The notes below the pieces were generated by a model. The model made no database searches. It was not told where the DNA came from and saw nothing but the letters and a program-made list of their open reading frames with translations. Made by a program: the position numbers and the translations under genes. A stretch of DNA of 27,554 nucleotides, taken from positions 1 through 27,554 of the forward strand of contig JAGMBH010000148.1 of assembly GCA_023129815.1 (NCBI GenBank). The letters are read 5' to 3'. This stretch comes from Dehalococcoidia bacterium. Its GTDB lineage: Bacteria > Chloroflexota > Dehalococcoidia > GIF9 > AB-539-J10. Positions 8,286-14,133 of the stretch are shown here, piece by piece; position 1 is the first letter of the stretch; every line of letters begins with the position of its first letter.

Positions 8286-8315
8286 ATATTAGCTTAGCTA
8301 TCAATTGAGTCTCAA
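8286..8315 (-). promoter_or_regulatory. Candidate sigma-A promoter for the alaS operon
   Basis: On the minus strand TTGAGA (8315-8310) and TAATAT (8291-8286) are separated by 18 bp, about 30 bp upstream of the alaS ATG. The match is moderate and no other good pair is seen in this intergenic region. Confidence 0.5.
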
Positions 8316-8342
8316 TATCAGGTATGTTAGCATAGATGCTAA
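8290..8342. promoter_or_regulatory. Three consecutive perfect palindromes in the alaS/mscS intergenic region
   Basis: TAGCT-T-AGCTA (8290-8300), ATTGAG-T-CTCAAT (8304-8316) and TTAGCAT-AG-ATGCTAA (8327-8342) are all perfect inverted repeats. The first two overlap the candidate alaS promoter, so they may be operators. No regulator can be named from sequence. Confidence 0.4.
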
Positions 8343-8375
8343 TTTGAAACAAAGCCAGTGCATGTGACTAATAGG

Positions 8376-8387
8376 TAAAATAAACAA
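8376..8387 (+). promoter_or_regulatory. -10-like element directly before mscS, probable leaderless start
   Basis: TAAAAT at 8376-8381 lies five bases before the ATG at 8387, which places the predicted transcription start at or next to the start codon. No Shine-Dalgarno sequence is visible. Confidence 0.4.
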
Positions 8388-9253
8388 TGCAGCATGTAGA
8401 AATAGTTGATTGGCTTGGCACTCATGGCATCCGTGTCCTTGCTATCGTTATTATTGCCGTTGTTTTACGCTACTTGCTTCGCCGTTTTGTGCCTTTACTG
8501 ATTGAGAGGTCTATCTCCCGGCAAATGAAAAAGCGACCCAAGGGAGAAATGAAAAAGAGAGCTGATACTCTATCCTCAGTTTTTGTTAATACAGGCACAA
8601 TCATTATCGTCATTTTTGCCATTTTCACCATGCTACCTGAGTTTGGAGTGAATATCGCCGCAATGTTAGCCGGACTGGGCATTGTGGGCATCGCTATTGG
8701 TTTTGGTGCCCAAAGTTTAATCAAGGACTTGCTTGCTGGTATCTTTATCTTACTAGAAGACCAATACAGAGTGGGCGATGTAGTTAATGTTGCTGGCATT
8801 GGTGGTTTAGTTGAGGAAATAGGGTTACGTCGCACTATCCTCAGAGATTTAGACGGCATAGTTCATTCCGTTCCCAATAGCGAAATTAAAGTAGCCAGCA
8901 ATTTTACCAAGGGATATTCCAGGGTGAATCTAAATATCTCAGTAGCCTATGGAGAAGACCTTGACCATGTTATTGAAGTCATAAATAGAGTCTGTAAGGA
9001 AATGGCTGAGGATTCCAAATGGAGTGCAGACTTCGTGAGTACACCAAAGGTGCTCAGGGTAGATAAGTTGGGGGATTCAGGCATTGACATTAAAATACTG
9101 GGAGATACCAAACCATTACGCCAGTGGGATGTAATGGGAGAATTACGCCTTCGAATTAAAAGGACTTTTGATAAGGAAGGGATTGAAATTCCTTGGCCGC
9201 ATACTAAGGTCTACTTTGGCAACAAACCTCCCAGAATAGAAAAGGGCAGCTAG
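8387..9253 (+). CDS. Small-conductance mechanosensitive channel, MscS family
   Basis: This is a 288-residue inner-membrane channel that releases solutes under hypo-osmotic stress. There are three hydrophobic segments: about 13-36, 65-86 and a glycine/alanine-rich pore helix running through AAMLAGLGIVGIAIGFGAQS. The conserved hinge SLIKDLLAGIFILLEDQYRVGDVV follows, then the beta domain with VEEIGLRRTILRDLDG and VPNSEI, and a cytoplasmic cage ending EIPWPHTKVYFG. The length matches small MscS/YggB-type proteins. It stands alone on the plus strand between divergent alaS and convergent holA, and probably has its own promoter with a leaderless start. Confidence 0.93.
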   Translation: MQHVEIVDWLGTHGIRVLAIVIIAVVLRYLLRRFVPLLIERSISRQMKKRPKGEMKKRADTLSSVFVNTGTIIIVIFAIFTMLPEFGVNIAAMLAGLGIVGIAIGFGAQSLIKDLLAGIFILLEDQYRVGDVVNVAGIGGLVEEIGLRRTILRDLDGIVHSVPNSEIKVASNFTKGYSRVNLNISVAYGEDLDHVIEVINRVCKEMAEDSKWSADFVSTPKVLRVDKLGDSGIDIKILGDTKPLRQWDVMGELRLRIKRTFDKEGIEIPWPHTKVYFGNKPPRIEKGS

Positions 9254-9290
9254 CATCGAAGAACTCCCCGGATACGAAGGCTGAGCCATC

Positions 9291-10295
9291 TTAAACTCGG
9301 GAGGTAGCAAGCTCAGCCACTAAAAGTTCCAGGGCTAATTGGTCATTGTATTTGCCAGTTTTTATGGCTAGATCAGTTTCCAAAAGCTTATCATAAGCTC
9401 GTTTTATGTGCTCAAAATCATATAGTTTGGCCTGACTGAGTGTTTTATCCAGAGCATAATTTGCGGTTAAGCCTAATTTATCTTGAATTTGCTGTCGGGA
9501 CAATCCCGAACCCAACTCTCTAGCTTGTGCTATTAAACGGAACTGCCTGGTAATCATGGCTAGGATGTAAGTCGCTGCGATACCTTCCTGATAGAGCCGG
9601 TGTAGCATCCGCTGGGCTATTTGGGTTTGACCTTCGACGATGGCATCCACCAAGGCAAAGATGTTAGTCTCCTGTGCATAGCTTACCAGTTGTCTAACAT
9701 CGTCTTCACCAATAGGACGTCCTTGGGTATAGAGAAGCAACTTCAAGAGCTCATTGTTCATCGCCCATAAGTTTCCACCTATAAGTTCAGCGAGCAAACT
9801 CACAGCATCTGAGGTGATGCTGCCACCCTCTTCACTTACTCGCTGTTGTATCCAAGCGGCTAACCCCCTACCTCGCAGCAGAGGAAAAGTCTTCACTTTA
9901 GCCAATGACGAAAGCTTCCTTAACAAAGGGTTATGACTACTTATTCTGCTATCATCAACTAGCACTAGCATGGTGGTTGGTGCCATTTGCTTAATATAAG
10001 AGACCAAACCTTCCCCTAGTTCGTTTTCGGATTTAGTGACGGCACGTTTACTAAATCGCTGCTTGCCTGGCTTCGGCTCAAACCTCTTCAGTAAGCCATC
10101 GACTATAACCAAACGATATGGAGACAAGAAAGGAGCAACAGTACAATTGTCCTGAAGCTCGCTTAAGGTTAAATGCTGGCCATCCAGCTTAGTAGTATTA
10201 ACTGCCAGCATTTGTGGGTCGCCTAAGTCAGTTTTAATCCTCTCTAAAGCTCGATTGAGGGAGAAATCATCCTGACCATAAAGAATATAAAACAT
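9291..10295 (-). CDS. holA: DNA polymerase III delta subunit
   Basis: HolA is the clamp-loader subunit that opens the beta sliding clamp at replication forks. The 334-residue protein starts MFYILYGQDDFSLNRALERI, the usual delta N-terminus. It contains SPYRLVIVDGLLKRF, TMLVLVDDSRI, the Trp-Ile pair in GRGLAAWIQQR, LAELIGGNLWAMNNELLKLLLY and the C-terminal RQFRLIAQARELGSG collar region. As usual for delta it lacks a Walker A motif. The gene is single, divergent from ychF and convergent with the mscS-like gene. No SD at proper spacing is seen; AAAGG directly abuts the ATG. Confidence 0.93.
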   Translation of the reverse strand: MFYILYGQDDFSLNRALERIKTDLGDPQMLAVNTTKLDGQHLTLSELQDNCTVAPFLSPYRLVIVDGLLKRFEPKPGKQRFSKRAVTKSENELGEGLVSYIKQMAPTTMLVLVDDSRISSHNPLLRKLSSLAKVKTFPLLRGRGLAAWIQQRVSEEGGSITSDAVSLLAELIGGNLWAMNNELLKLLLYTQGRPIGEDDVRQLVSYAQETNIFALVDAIVEGQTQIAQRMLHRLYQEGIAATYILAMITRQFRLIAQARELGSGLSRQQIQDKLGLTANYALDKTLSQAKLYDFEHIKRAYDKLLETDLAIKTGKYNDQLALELLVAELATSRV

Positions 10296-10303
10296 CCTTT
10301 GCT

Positions 10304-10312
10304 ATTCTATCA
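10304..10312 (-). promoter_or_regulatory. Extended -10 promoter for holA
   Basis: On the minus strand TGATAGAAT is a TGN extended -10 element whose expected transcription start falls about two bases before the holA ATG. No convincing -35 is seen, which is normal for extended -10 promoters. Confidence 0.45.
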
Positions 10313-10350
10313 CAGGGCAAACTCCCTTGGGGGAAGCTAAGGCATAAATG

Positions 10351-10359
10351 TGGTAAAAT
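10351..10359 (+). promoter_or_regulatory. Extended -10 promoter for ychF, leaderless start likely
   Basis: TGGTAAAAT (TGN plus TAAAAT) ends seven bases before the ATG at 10366, so transcription would begin at the start codon. No SD is present in the AT-rich ATAAAT spacer. Confidence 0.45.
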
Positions 10360-10365
10360 ATAAAT

Positions 10366-11457
10366 ATGAAAATTGCTATCATCGGGCTACCAAAGAGCGG
10401 CAAAACAACAGTTTTTAATGCTTTAACCAAAGGCAAAGCTGAAGTTGCCGCTTATTCCCCTTCTCTGACCCCGAATATAGGTGTGGCTAAAGTGCCTGAC
10501 TCACGATTATCAGCACTAGAAAATATATTCCATCCTAAAAAAACAGTTCCGGCTGAAGTAAGCTACACAGACATCGCCGGCTCACCTAAAGCTTTTAGCA
10601 ACAAGGAGGAAATAGGAGGAGGACTTTTGAGCTATCTGACTACTGCTGATGCCCTGCTCCAAGTAGTTCGAGCTTTCGAAGACGGAAAAATACCCCATCC
10701 TGAGGGAAGCGTAGACCCTAAGAGAGATATAGCTACCTTAGATTTAGAACTCGCCTTTTCCGACCTAGCCATCATTGAAAGAAAGCTGGGTAAGCTGGAG
10801 GTAACTTTAAAAGGAGCTAAAGCATCGGAACGCGGATTATACTTAAAAGAACAACTTCTGCTGCAGAAAATTAAGACAGCACTAGAAAAAGATATGCCCA
10901 TCAGAGAGCAAGGCTTAGCTAAAGATGAACTCAAAATACTGTCTACTTACCAATTTCTCACTGCTAAACCGATGCTGGTCGTCCTTAACATTGGGGAGGA
11001 GCAAATACCCCGAGCTTCGCAATTGGAGGCTGAGATAAGGTCACTTTATCCCCAATTTGCTGTAGTAGCTCTATGTGGCAAGCTGGAGATGGAGTTAGGT
11101 CAGCTCAGCAACGCTGAGGCTGAGGAATTCCGTGAAGCCATGGGGCTAACTACACCAGCGCTTGACTGGGTTATCAACCTTTCTTACCGCCTTCTAGGGC
11201 TAATTTCCTTCTTCACCACGGCTTCTGCTGAGTTAAAAGCCTGGACTATCCCTAGGGGCATCACAGCACCAAAGGCAGCAGGAAAAGTCCACTCTGATAT
11301 GGAAAGAGGGTTTATCCGCGCTGAGGTAATTAGCTATAGTGATTTGGAGAGATGTGGCAATTTAGCTGAGGCACGGAAAAGGGGGTTGCTTAAAATGGAG
11401 GGTAAGAATTACGTCGTCCAGGATGGCGACGTAATTACCTTTCTATTTAATGTTTAA
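10366..11457 (+). CDS. ychF: YchF/OLA1-like GTPase with TGS domain
   Basis: This is a 363-residue ribosome-associated P-loop NTPase of the Obg-like family, known to prefer ATP in several members. The P-loop is GLPKSGKTT (7-15), switch/G3 is DIAGSP, the NxxE-type G4 is NIGEEQ (in place of NKxD), and GSVDPKRDI is the conserved YchF marker. The C-terminal TGS domain shows AELKAWTIPRG, APKAAGKVHSDMERGFIRAE and QDGDVITFLFNV. The usual glycine-rich stretch after G3 (GLVKGASKGEGLGN) is replaced by GSPKAFSNKEEIGGG, so this is a divergent member. It is monocistronic. Confidence 0.88.
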   Translation: MKIAIIGLPKSGKTTVFNALTKGKAEVAAYSPSLTPNIGVAKVPDSRLSALENIFHPKKTVPAEVSYTDIAGSPKAFSNKEEIGGGLLSYLTTADALLQVVRAFEDGKIPHPEGSVDPKRDIATLDLELAFSDLAIIERKLGKLEVTLKGAKASERGLYLKEQLLLQKIKTALEKDMPIREQGLAKDELKILSTYQFLTAKPMLVVLNIGEEQIPRASQLEAEIRSLYPQFAVVALCGKLEMELGQLSNAEAEEFREAMGLTTPALDWVINLSYRLLGLISFFTTASAELKAWTIPRGITAPKAAGKVHSDMERGFIRAEVISYSDLERCGNLAEARKRGLLKMEGKNYVVQDGDVITFLFNV

Positions 11458-11530
11458 ATAGATTAAGAGACCCTCATACATTATCCAGGTTGAATAACTT
11501 ACCTCCTCTGAATTTAAGGTAGTGCTCAAA

Positions 11531-11689
11531 GTGGAAAAGCGTGATTACTACCAAATTCTAGGGATAGGAAGAGACGCTAGTGAGGAAAAGATTGAGAGAG
11601 CTTATAAAAGGCGTGCCTTAAAATACCATCCCGACAGGAACCCAAATGACCCAAAAGCTAATGAGCAGATGAAGGAAATAAACGATTAG
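11531..11689 (+). pseudogene. Truncated DnaJ J-domain fragment
   Basis: The frame from GTG 11531 encodes 52 residues with the start of a J domain: KRDYYQILGIGRDASEEKIE, RAYKRRALKYHPDRN with the HPD motif, and then EIND. It stops where helix IV (normally AYEVLSD) should begin. The glycine/phenylalanine, zinc-finger and C-terminal domains are absent. It sits exactly where the core genes end and the accessory minus-strand train begins, so it may mark a recombination scar. A functional J-only mini-protein is less likely because helix IV is missing. Confidence 0.75.
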
Positions 11690-11737
11690 TCCGAAGATAC
11701 AAATAGATACTTTGTCTCTCATCACTTCACCTGCCTT

Positions 11738-11995
11738 TTAGTATCCAGCACACTTTTTACAGCAAGGAATAGGTGGGGAATATCTCCTATTCATTACAAG
11801 CTCATCTATTGGCTTTTTCTTACCACATAAGCGACAGAGGAATCGAGGCTGCCTCAATTTCTGAATCCTTGTTGCTTCACTGTGATTTCGCAAAATACCA
11901 AGTCTCTTTAACCTGCCAGCTATAATTCCTACAGGAATACCTGACATAAGCAAGGCTGCTACCATTATTAGCACTAAAAGCAATAGTTTCTTCAT
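11738..11995 (-). CDS. Small membrane-anchored zinc-ribbon-like protein, unknown
   Basis: The product has 85 residues. An N-terminal KK plus hydrophobic helix (about 3-25) suggests a membrane anchor or signal. It is followed by a basic stretch and a CxxC (FLCRLCGKKK) paired with CCKKC near the C-terminus, a probable zinc ribbon. The start ATG overlaps the stop of the upstream 69-residue gene (ATGA). No family is recognised. Confidence 0.65.
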   Translation of the reverse strand: MKKLLLLVLIMVAALLMSGIPVGIIAGRLKRLGILRNHSEATRIQKLRQPRFLCRLCGKKKPIDELVMNRRYSPPIPCCKKCAGY

Positions 11996-12201
11996 TCTTC
12001 CACCAATCTGTGTTTCTTCACCAGCTTTTCAAAAAAAGCATTGGCTTCCTTATAAATATAAAAGTCTTTGCTGGACAGTATATCTCCTGTCTCTTCTGAC
12101 TCAACCTTGACACAGAAAAAACCAAGAGCATCAGAGCTCAACTTTAGCTTTATTGGTGTGTCCTTATCAAGTTGCCCAACAGCAGTCCTAATCTTTTTCA
12201 C
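11992..12201 (-). CDS. Small hypothetical protein (69 aa)
   Basis: The gene starts at GTG 12201, preceded by GAGGGGGGAA, inside the end of the 67-residue gene, and its stop overlaps the next ATG (ATGA), so it is translated as part of a coupled trio. The sequence is soluble, mixed charged, with aromatic residues in GFFCVKVESEETGDIL and a helical C-terminus (EANAFFEKLVKKHRLVEE). No known domain is recognised. Confidence 0.6.
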   Translation of the reverse strand: MKKIRTAVGQLDKDTPIKLKLSSDALGFFCVKVESEETGDILSSKDFYIYKEANAFFEKLVKKHRLVEE

Positions 12202-12391
12202 TTCCCCCCTCTACTTTCTCTAGCTCTTTAGCATGAAAATACTCGTTGTTCATAGATACCATTGAGGGAAATTTTACATGGTAAGGATATTTCCCATGAT
12301 GACGTATATCAATTATTACTCCAGTCTTATCAAAGTAAAGGGGTATTCTAGGACTCACTACCTTTACTTTATCTTCTATCTCAAGCTTCAT
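12188..12391 (-). CDS. Small SH3/KOW-like beta protein (67 aa)
   Basis: The ATG at 12391 follows the good SD GGGAGGATAATAAA. The sequence KVKVVSPRIPLYFDKTGVII followed by DIRHHGKYPYHVKF looks like a small SH3/KOW-type beta barrel, judging by its KVxVV..P.....KxGvIxdI pattern. The first gene of an overlapping trio (67-69-85 residues). Its function is not known. Confidence 0.6.
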   Translation of the reverse strand: MKLEIEDKVKVVSPRIPLYFDKTGVIIDIRHHGKYPYHVKFPSMVSMNNEYFHAKELEKVEGGSEKD

Positions 12392-12457
12392 TTTATTATC
12401 CTCCCTTCATTACCATTCAGTCTTTCTTGAAAGCTAATTTCCCATAGTCACCACCTC

Positions 12458-12748
12458 CTATGTTGTTAATTCCACTTTACGGGAGTTTTTATCAAACCAA
12501 CCTTCATAGAGTATTAAATCCGGGTGCTCATCGAGTGCAGCCCAATTTTCGACTTTAATTCCCTTCTCTATTGCCTGAACTTCACTGAAAATCCTAAAAT
12601 TGAAAGATTTATCAGTTTTAGATTTCAATCTCTGCTGCACTACAGCTTTGAGATGCCAGACCCAATCTGGGTCTTCCTTTTTCTCCGTCACTAGATACGA
12701 CCCTACTGGGTCTGGTATGTTTTTCGGTTTTTCAGTTTTCCAAAACAT
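12458..12748 (-). CDS. MFWK-family protein, paralogue of 20278-20622
   Basis: The 96-residue protein begins MFWKTEKPKNIPDPVGSYLV and contains PDWVWHLKAVV, FRIFSE and HPDLILYEGWFDK. The same landmarks in the same order occur in the 114-residue protein at 20278-20622, so the two are clear paralogues 7.5 kb apart. It is probably cytoplasmic, as there is no signal or membrane segment. The SD is AGGGGG. A very basic 29-codon frame with a perfect SD (12703-12792) overlaps its start. No family name is known to me. Confidence 0.7.
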   Translation of the reverse strand: MFWKTEKPKNIPDPVGSYLVTEKKEDPDWVWHLKAVVQQRLKSKTDKSFNFRIFSEVQAIEKGIKVENWAALDEHPDLILYEGWFDKNSRKVELTT

Positions 12749-12792
12749 TTTAGCCCCCTATTATTGGTTTTCCCCCAACGCCAATTTTTCAT
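12703..12792 (-). CDS. Possible tiny basic ORF overlapping the MFWK gene
   Basis: ATG 12792 is preceded by AGGAGGTGATG, one of the strongest SD matches in the window, with suitable spacing. The 29-residue frame starts MKNWRWGKTNNRG and has ten Lys/Arg. It overlaps the start of the MFWK gene in another frame, so it could instead be a leader that delivers ribosomes, or a chance frame. Confidence 0.35.
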   Translation of the reverse strand: MKNWRWGKTNNRGLKCFGKLKNRKTYQTQ

Positions 12793-12855
12793 AAGCATCA
12801 CCTCCTTTGGCTCATGGCTTTCTCATCAACGCTGTAGGTAGACAGAATAATTTGA

Positions 12856-13254
12856 CTATCTCGAAATGTAGAATAGGAAGCTACCTTCAGCTATAACCGT
12901 GTTATCTTCAAGGGTAAGCACTCCCTTAGCCTCCACTAATCTTTTTGTTATTTTGATAACCCAACCAGAGGCTTGAATTGGTTCCCCTATGGGTGCTACA
13001 TGTTTAAACTTTACTTCACTCTTGATGGTAGCGCCAACATTAATTCCGTGGTAGAGAATACTATAACCAGTTACCACATCGAGGAGGGTATAGAGGATGC
13101 CGCCATGAGTAGCATTTTTGCAGCCTTGGTGAAATTCGCCTGGGGTAAACTCTGCCCTAACCTTTTCTCCATCATAAACAGGTTTCAGCTTCAGCCCTAT
13201 AGGATTATCTTCGCCGCACCCAAAGGAAAGTCCAGTTGGGAATTCAACGTCCAT
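12856..13254 (-). CDS. PaaI/4HBT-type hotdog thioesterase
   Basis: The 132-residue product is a single hotdog domain with the signature NATHGGILYTLLDVV, matching the catalytic HGG and helix-D acid of PaaI-like acyl-CoA thioesterases, followed by beta strands ending in VIAEGSFLFYISR. The start chosen is ATG 13254 because GGGAGGA lies 7-8 bases upstream; a longer frame to 13338 lacks family similarity and an SD. It is probably cytoplasmic; the substrate is unknown. It sits next to a biotinyl-domain gene, hinting at acyl-CoA metabolism. Confidence 0.82.
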   Translation of the reverse strand: MDVEFPTGLSFGCGEDNPIGLKLKPVYDGEKVRAEFTPGEFHQGCKNATHGGILYTLLDVVTGYSILYHGINVGATIKSEVKFKHVAPIGEPIQASGWVIKITKRLVEAKGVLTLEDNTVIAEGSFLFYISR

Positions 13255-13374
13255 TATGATTCCTCCCATGTTACTGCCTAAAGTGGGCAACCAGAACCCC
13301 GAGCTACACCACCATTTTAACCCGCCTAAAATCGCCACTCAGGGAGAGTCCTTTTTTCTGCTTGTCTAACATCC

Positions 13375-13596
13375 TTAATACTCAATAACGGCTATCTTTT
13401 CTCCAGTTTTAACTATCTGCTCTGGTGAAACTGCTACTTCTATGACCGAGCCTTTTACTGGAGACAATATAGGGTTTTCCATCTTCATGGCCTCTATAGT
13501 GCAAATTACTCCGCCTTCCTCAACAGTATTACCGACAGTAACATTGACTTGCAATATTTTCCCAGGTAGCGGTGCTTCAATTACCTCTTGTGCCAT
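13375..13596 (-). CDS. Stand-alone biotinyl (biotin/lipoyl attachment) domain protein
   Basis: The product has 73 residues and is one complete biotinyl barrel: APLPGKI at the N-terminus, EAMKMEN with the biotinylated Lys38, then SPVKGSVIEV and TGEKIAVIEY. Such proteins are carboxyl carriers of acyl-CoA carboxylases or sodium-pumping decarboxylases. No carboxylase, carboxyltransferase or biotin ligase gene is in this window, so the partner must be elsewhere. GGAGG lies 11 bases upstream of the ATG. Confidence 0.88.
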   Translation of the reverse strand: MAQEVIEAPLPGKILQVNVTVGNTVEEGGVICTIEAMKMENPILSPVKGSVIEVAVSPEQIVKTGEKIAVIEY

Positions 13597-13656
13597 TTCT
13601 ACATAGCCTCCTTAACTAGTGACTTCATTACAATTTTTTAATCCACCACTCATCTC

Positions 13657-13674
13657 TTACCTATGTTTACTCAT
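13657..13674 (-). other. Possible 5-residue ORF (MSKHR) with strong SD
   Basis: GAGGTGAT is followed by ATG AGT AAA CAT AGG TAA. The SD is excellent but the ORF is minimal. It may be a remnant of one of the tiny basic genes or an unrelated site. Confidence 0.2.
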
Positions 13675-13679
13675 ACATA

Positions 13680-13757
13680 TCACCTCTTCTCCAGTAGTAT
13701 CAGCAGTGTCGTGACGAATACTGCTATGAATATCACCAAGAGCAACATCTCAGGCAT
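13680..13757 (-). CDS. 25-residue single-helix membrane peptide
   Basis: ATG 13757 overlaps the stop region of the upstream 71-residue gene. The frame begins MPEMLLLVIFIAVFV and ends LLEKR, an almost entirely hydrophobic stretch of about 19 residues flanked by Pro-Glu and Glu-Lys-Arg. This is a typical single transmembrane helix of a small membrane protein. No family is known. It is probably translationally coupled to the gene before it. Confidence 0.5.
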   Translation of the reverse strand: MPEMLLLVIFIAVFVTTLLILLEKR

Positions 13758-13965
13758 CACCTACAAGAATGCTGCTACTAGTCTTTTCCTCCCGATTGAC
13801 TTGCTCCTGTGCGAAACAGAAGAGATTGTATAGCCGCTGATACCGGCTCGGCTCCTCATTTTTCAAGAATTCTTCAAAAGAAATAGGATAATCTTCAGAG
13901 GCATATTGGACCCATTTATGGGCCAGTGTATGCAGGTCTTCAAATATTCTTACTCCCTTAATCAT
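13750..13965 (-). CDS. Small hypothetical protein (71 aa)
   Basis: ATG 13965 follows the SD AGGAGAAAA. The sequence is soluble, helix-rich and acidic to neutral, with many aromatic residues (MIKGVRIFEDLHTLAHKWVQ, YPISFEEFL, RLYNLFCFAQEQ). No motif is recognised. Its stop region overlaps the start of the 25-residue membrane peptide. Confidence 0.55.
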   Translation of the reverse strand: MIKGVRIFEDLHTLAHKWVQYASEDYPISFEEFLKNEEPSRYQRLYNLFCFAQEQVNREEKTSSSILVGDA

Positions 13966-14133
13966 TTTTCTCCTAGTAAGGTGTGATTATTTTATGTTTC
14001 ATCTTCTTGGTGGGATGCCACTTGCCCGATTACGCCAAGGGCAGCATACGGGAGGGTGTATTCCCTTTTCCAGGGAGTAGCGGAACCTTGGAGCCCTTGT
14101 TTTTCCCTGGCAGAGCCCACCATTGCCTGACCT

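Noticed and set aside
12422..12457. Strong SD (GGAGGTGGTGACT) followed by ATG GGA AAT TAG
   Set aside because: A three-codon frame is too short to call. It may be a decayed tiny gene; deleting one base would open 18 codons, but this is speculation.
13615..13656. 13-codon frame beginning MSGGLKNCNEV
   Set aside because: It has a weak SD and no compositional likeness to the Lys/Pro frames; most likely chance.
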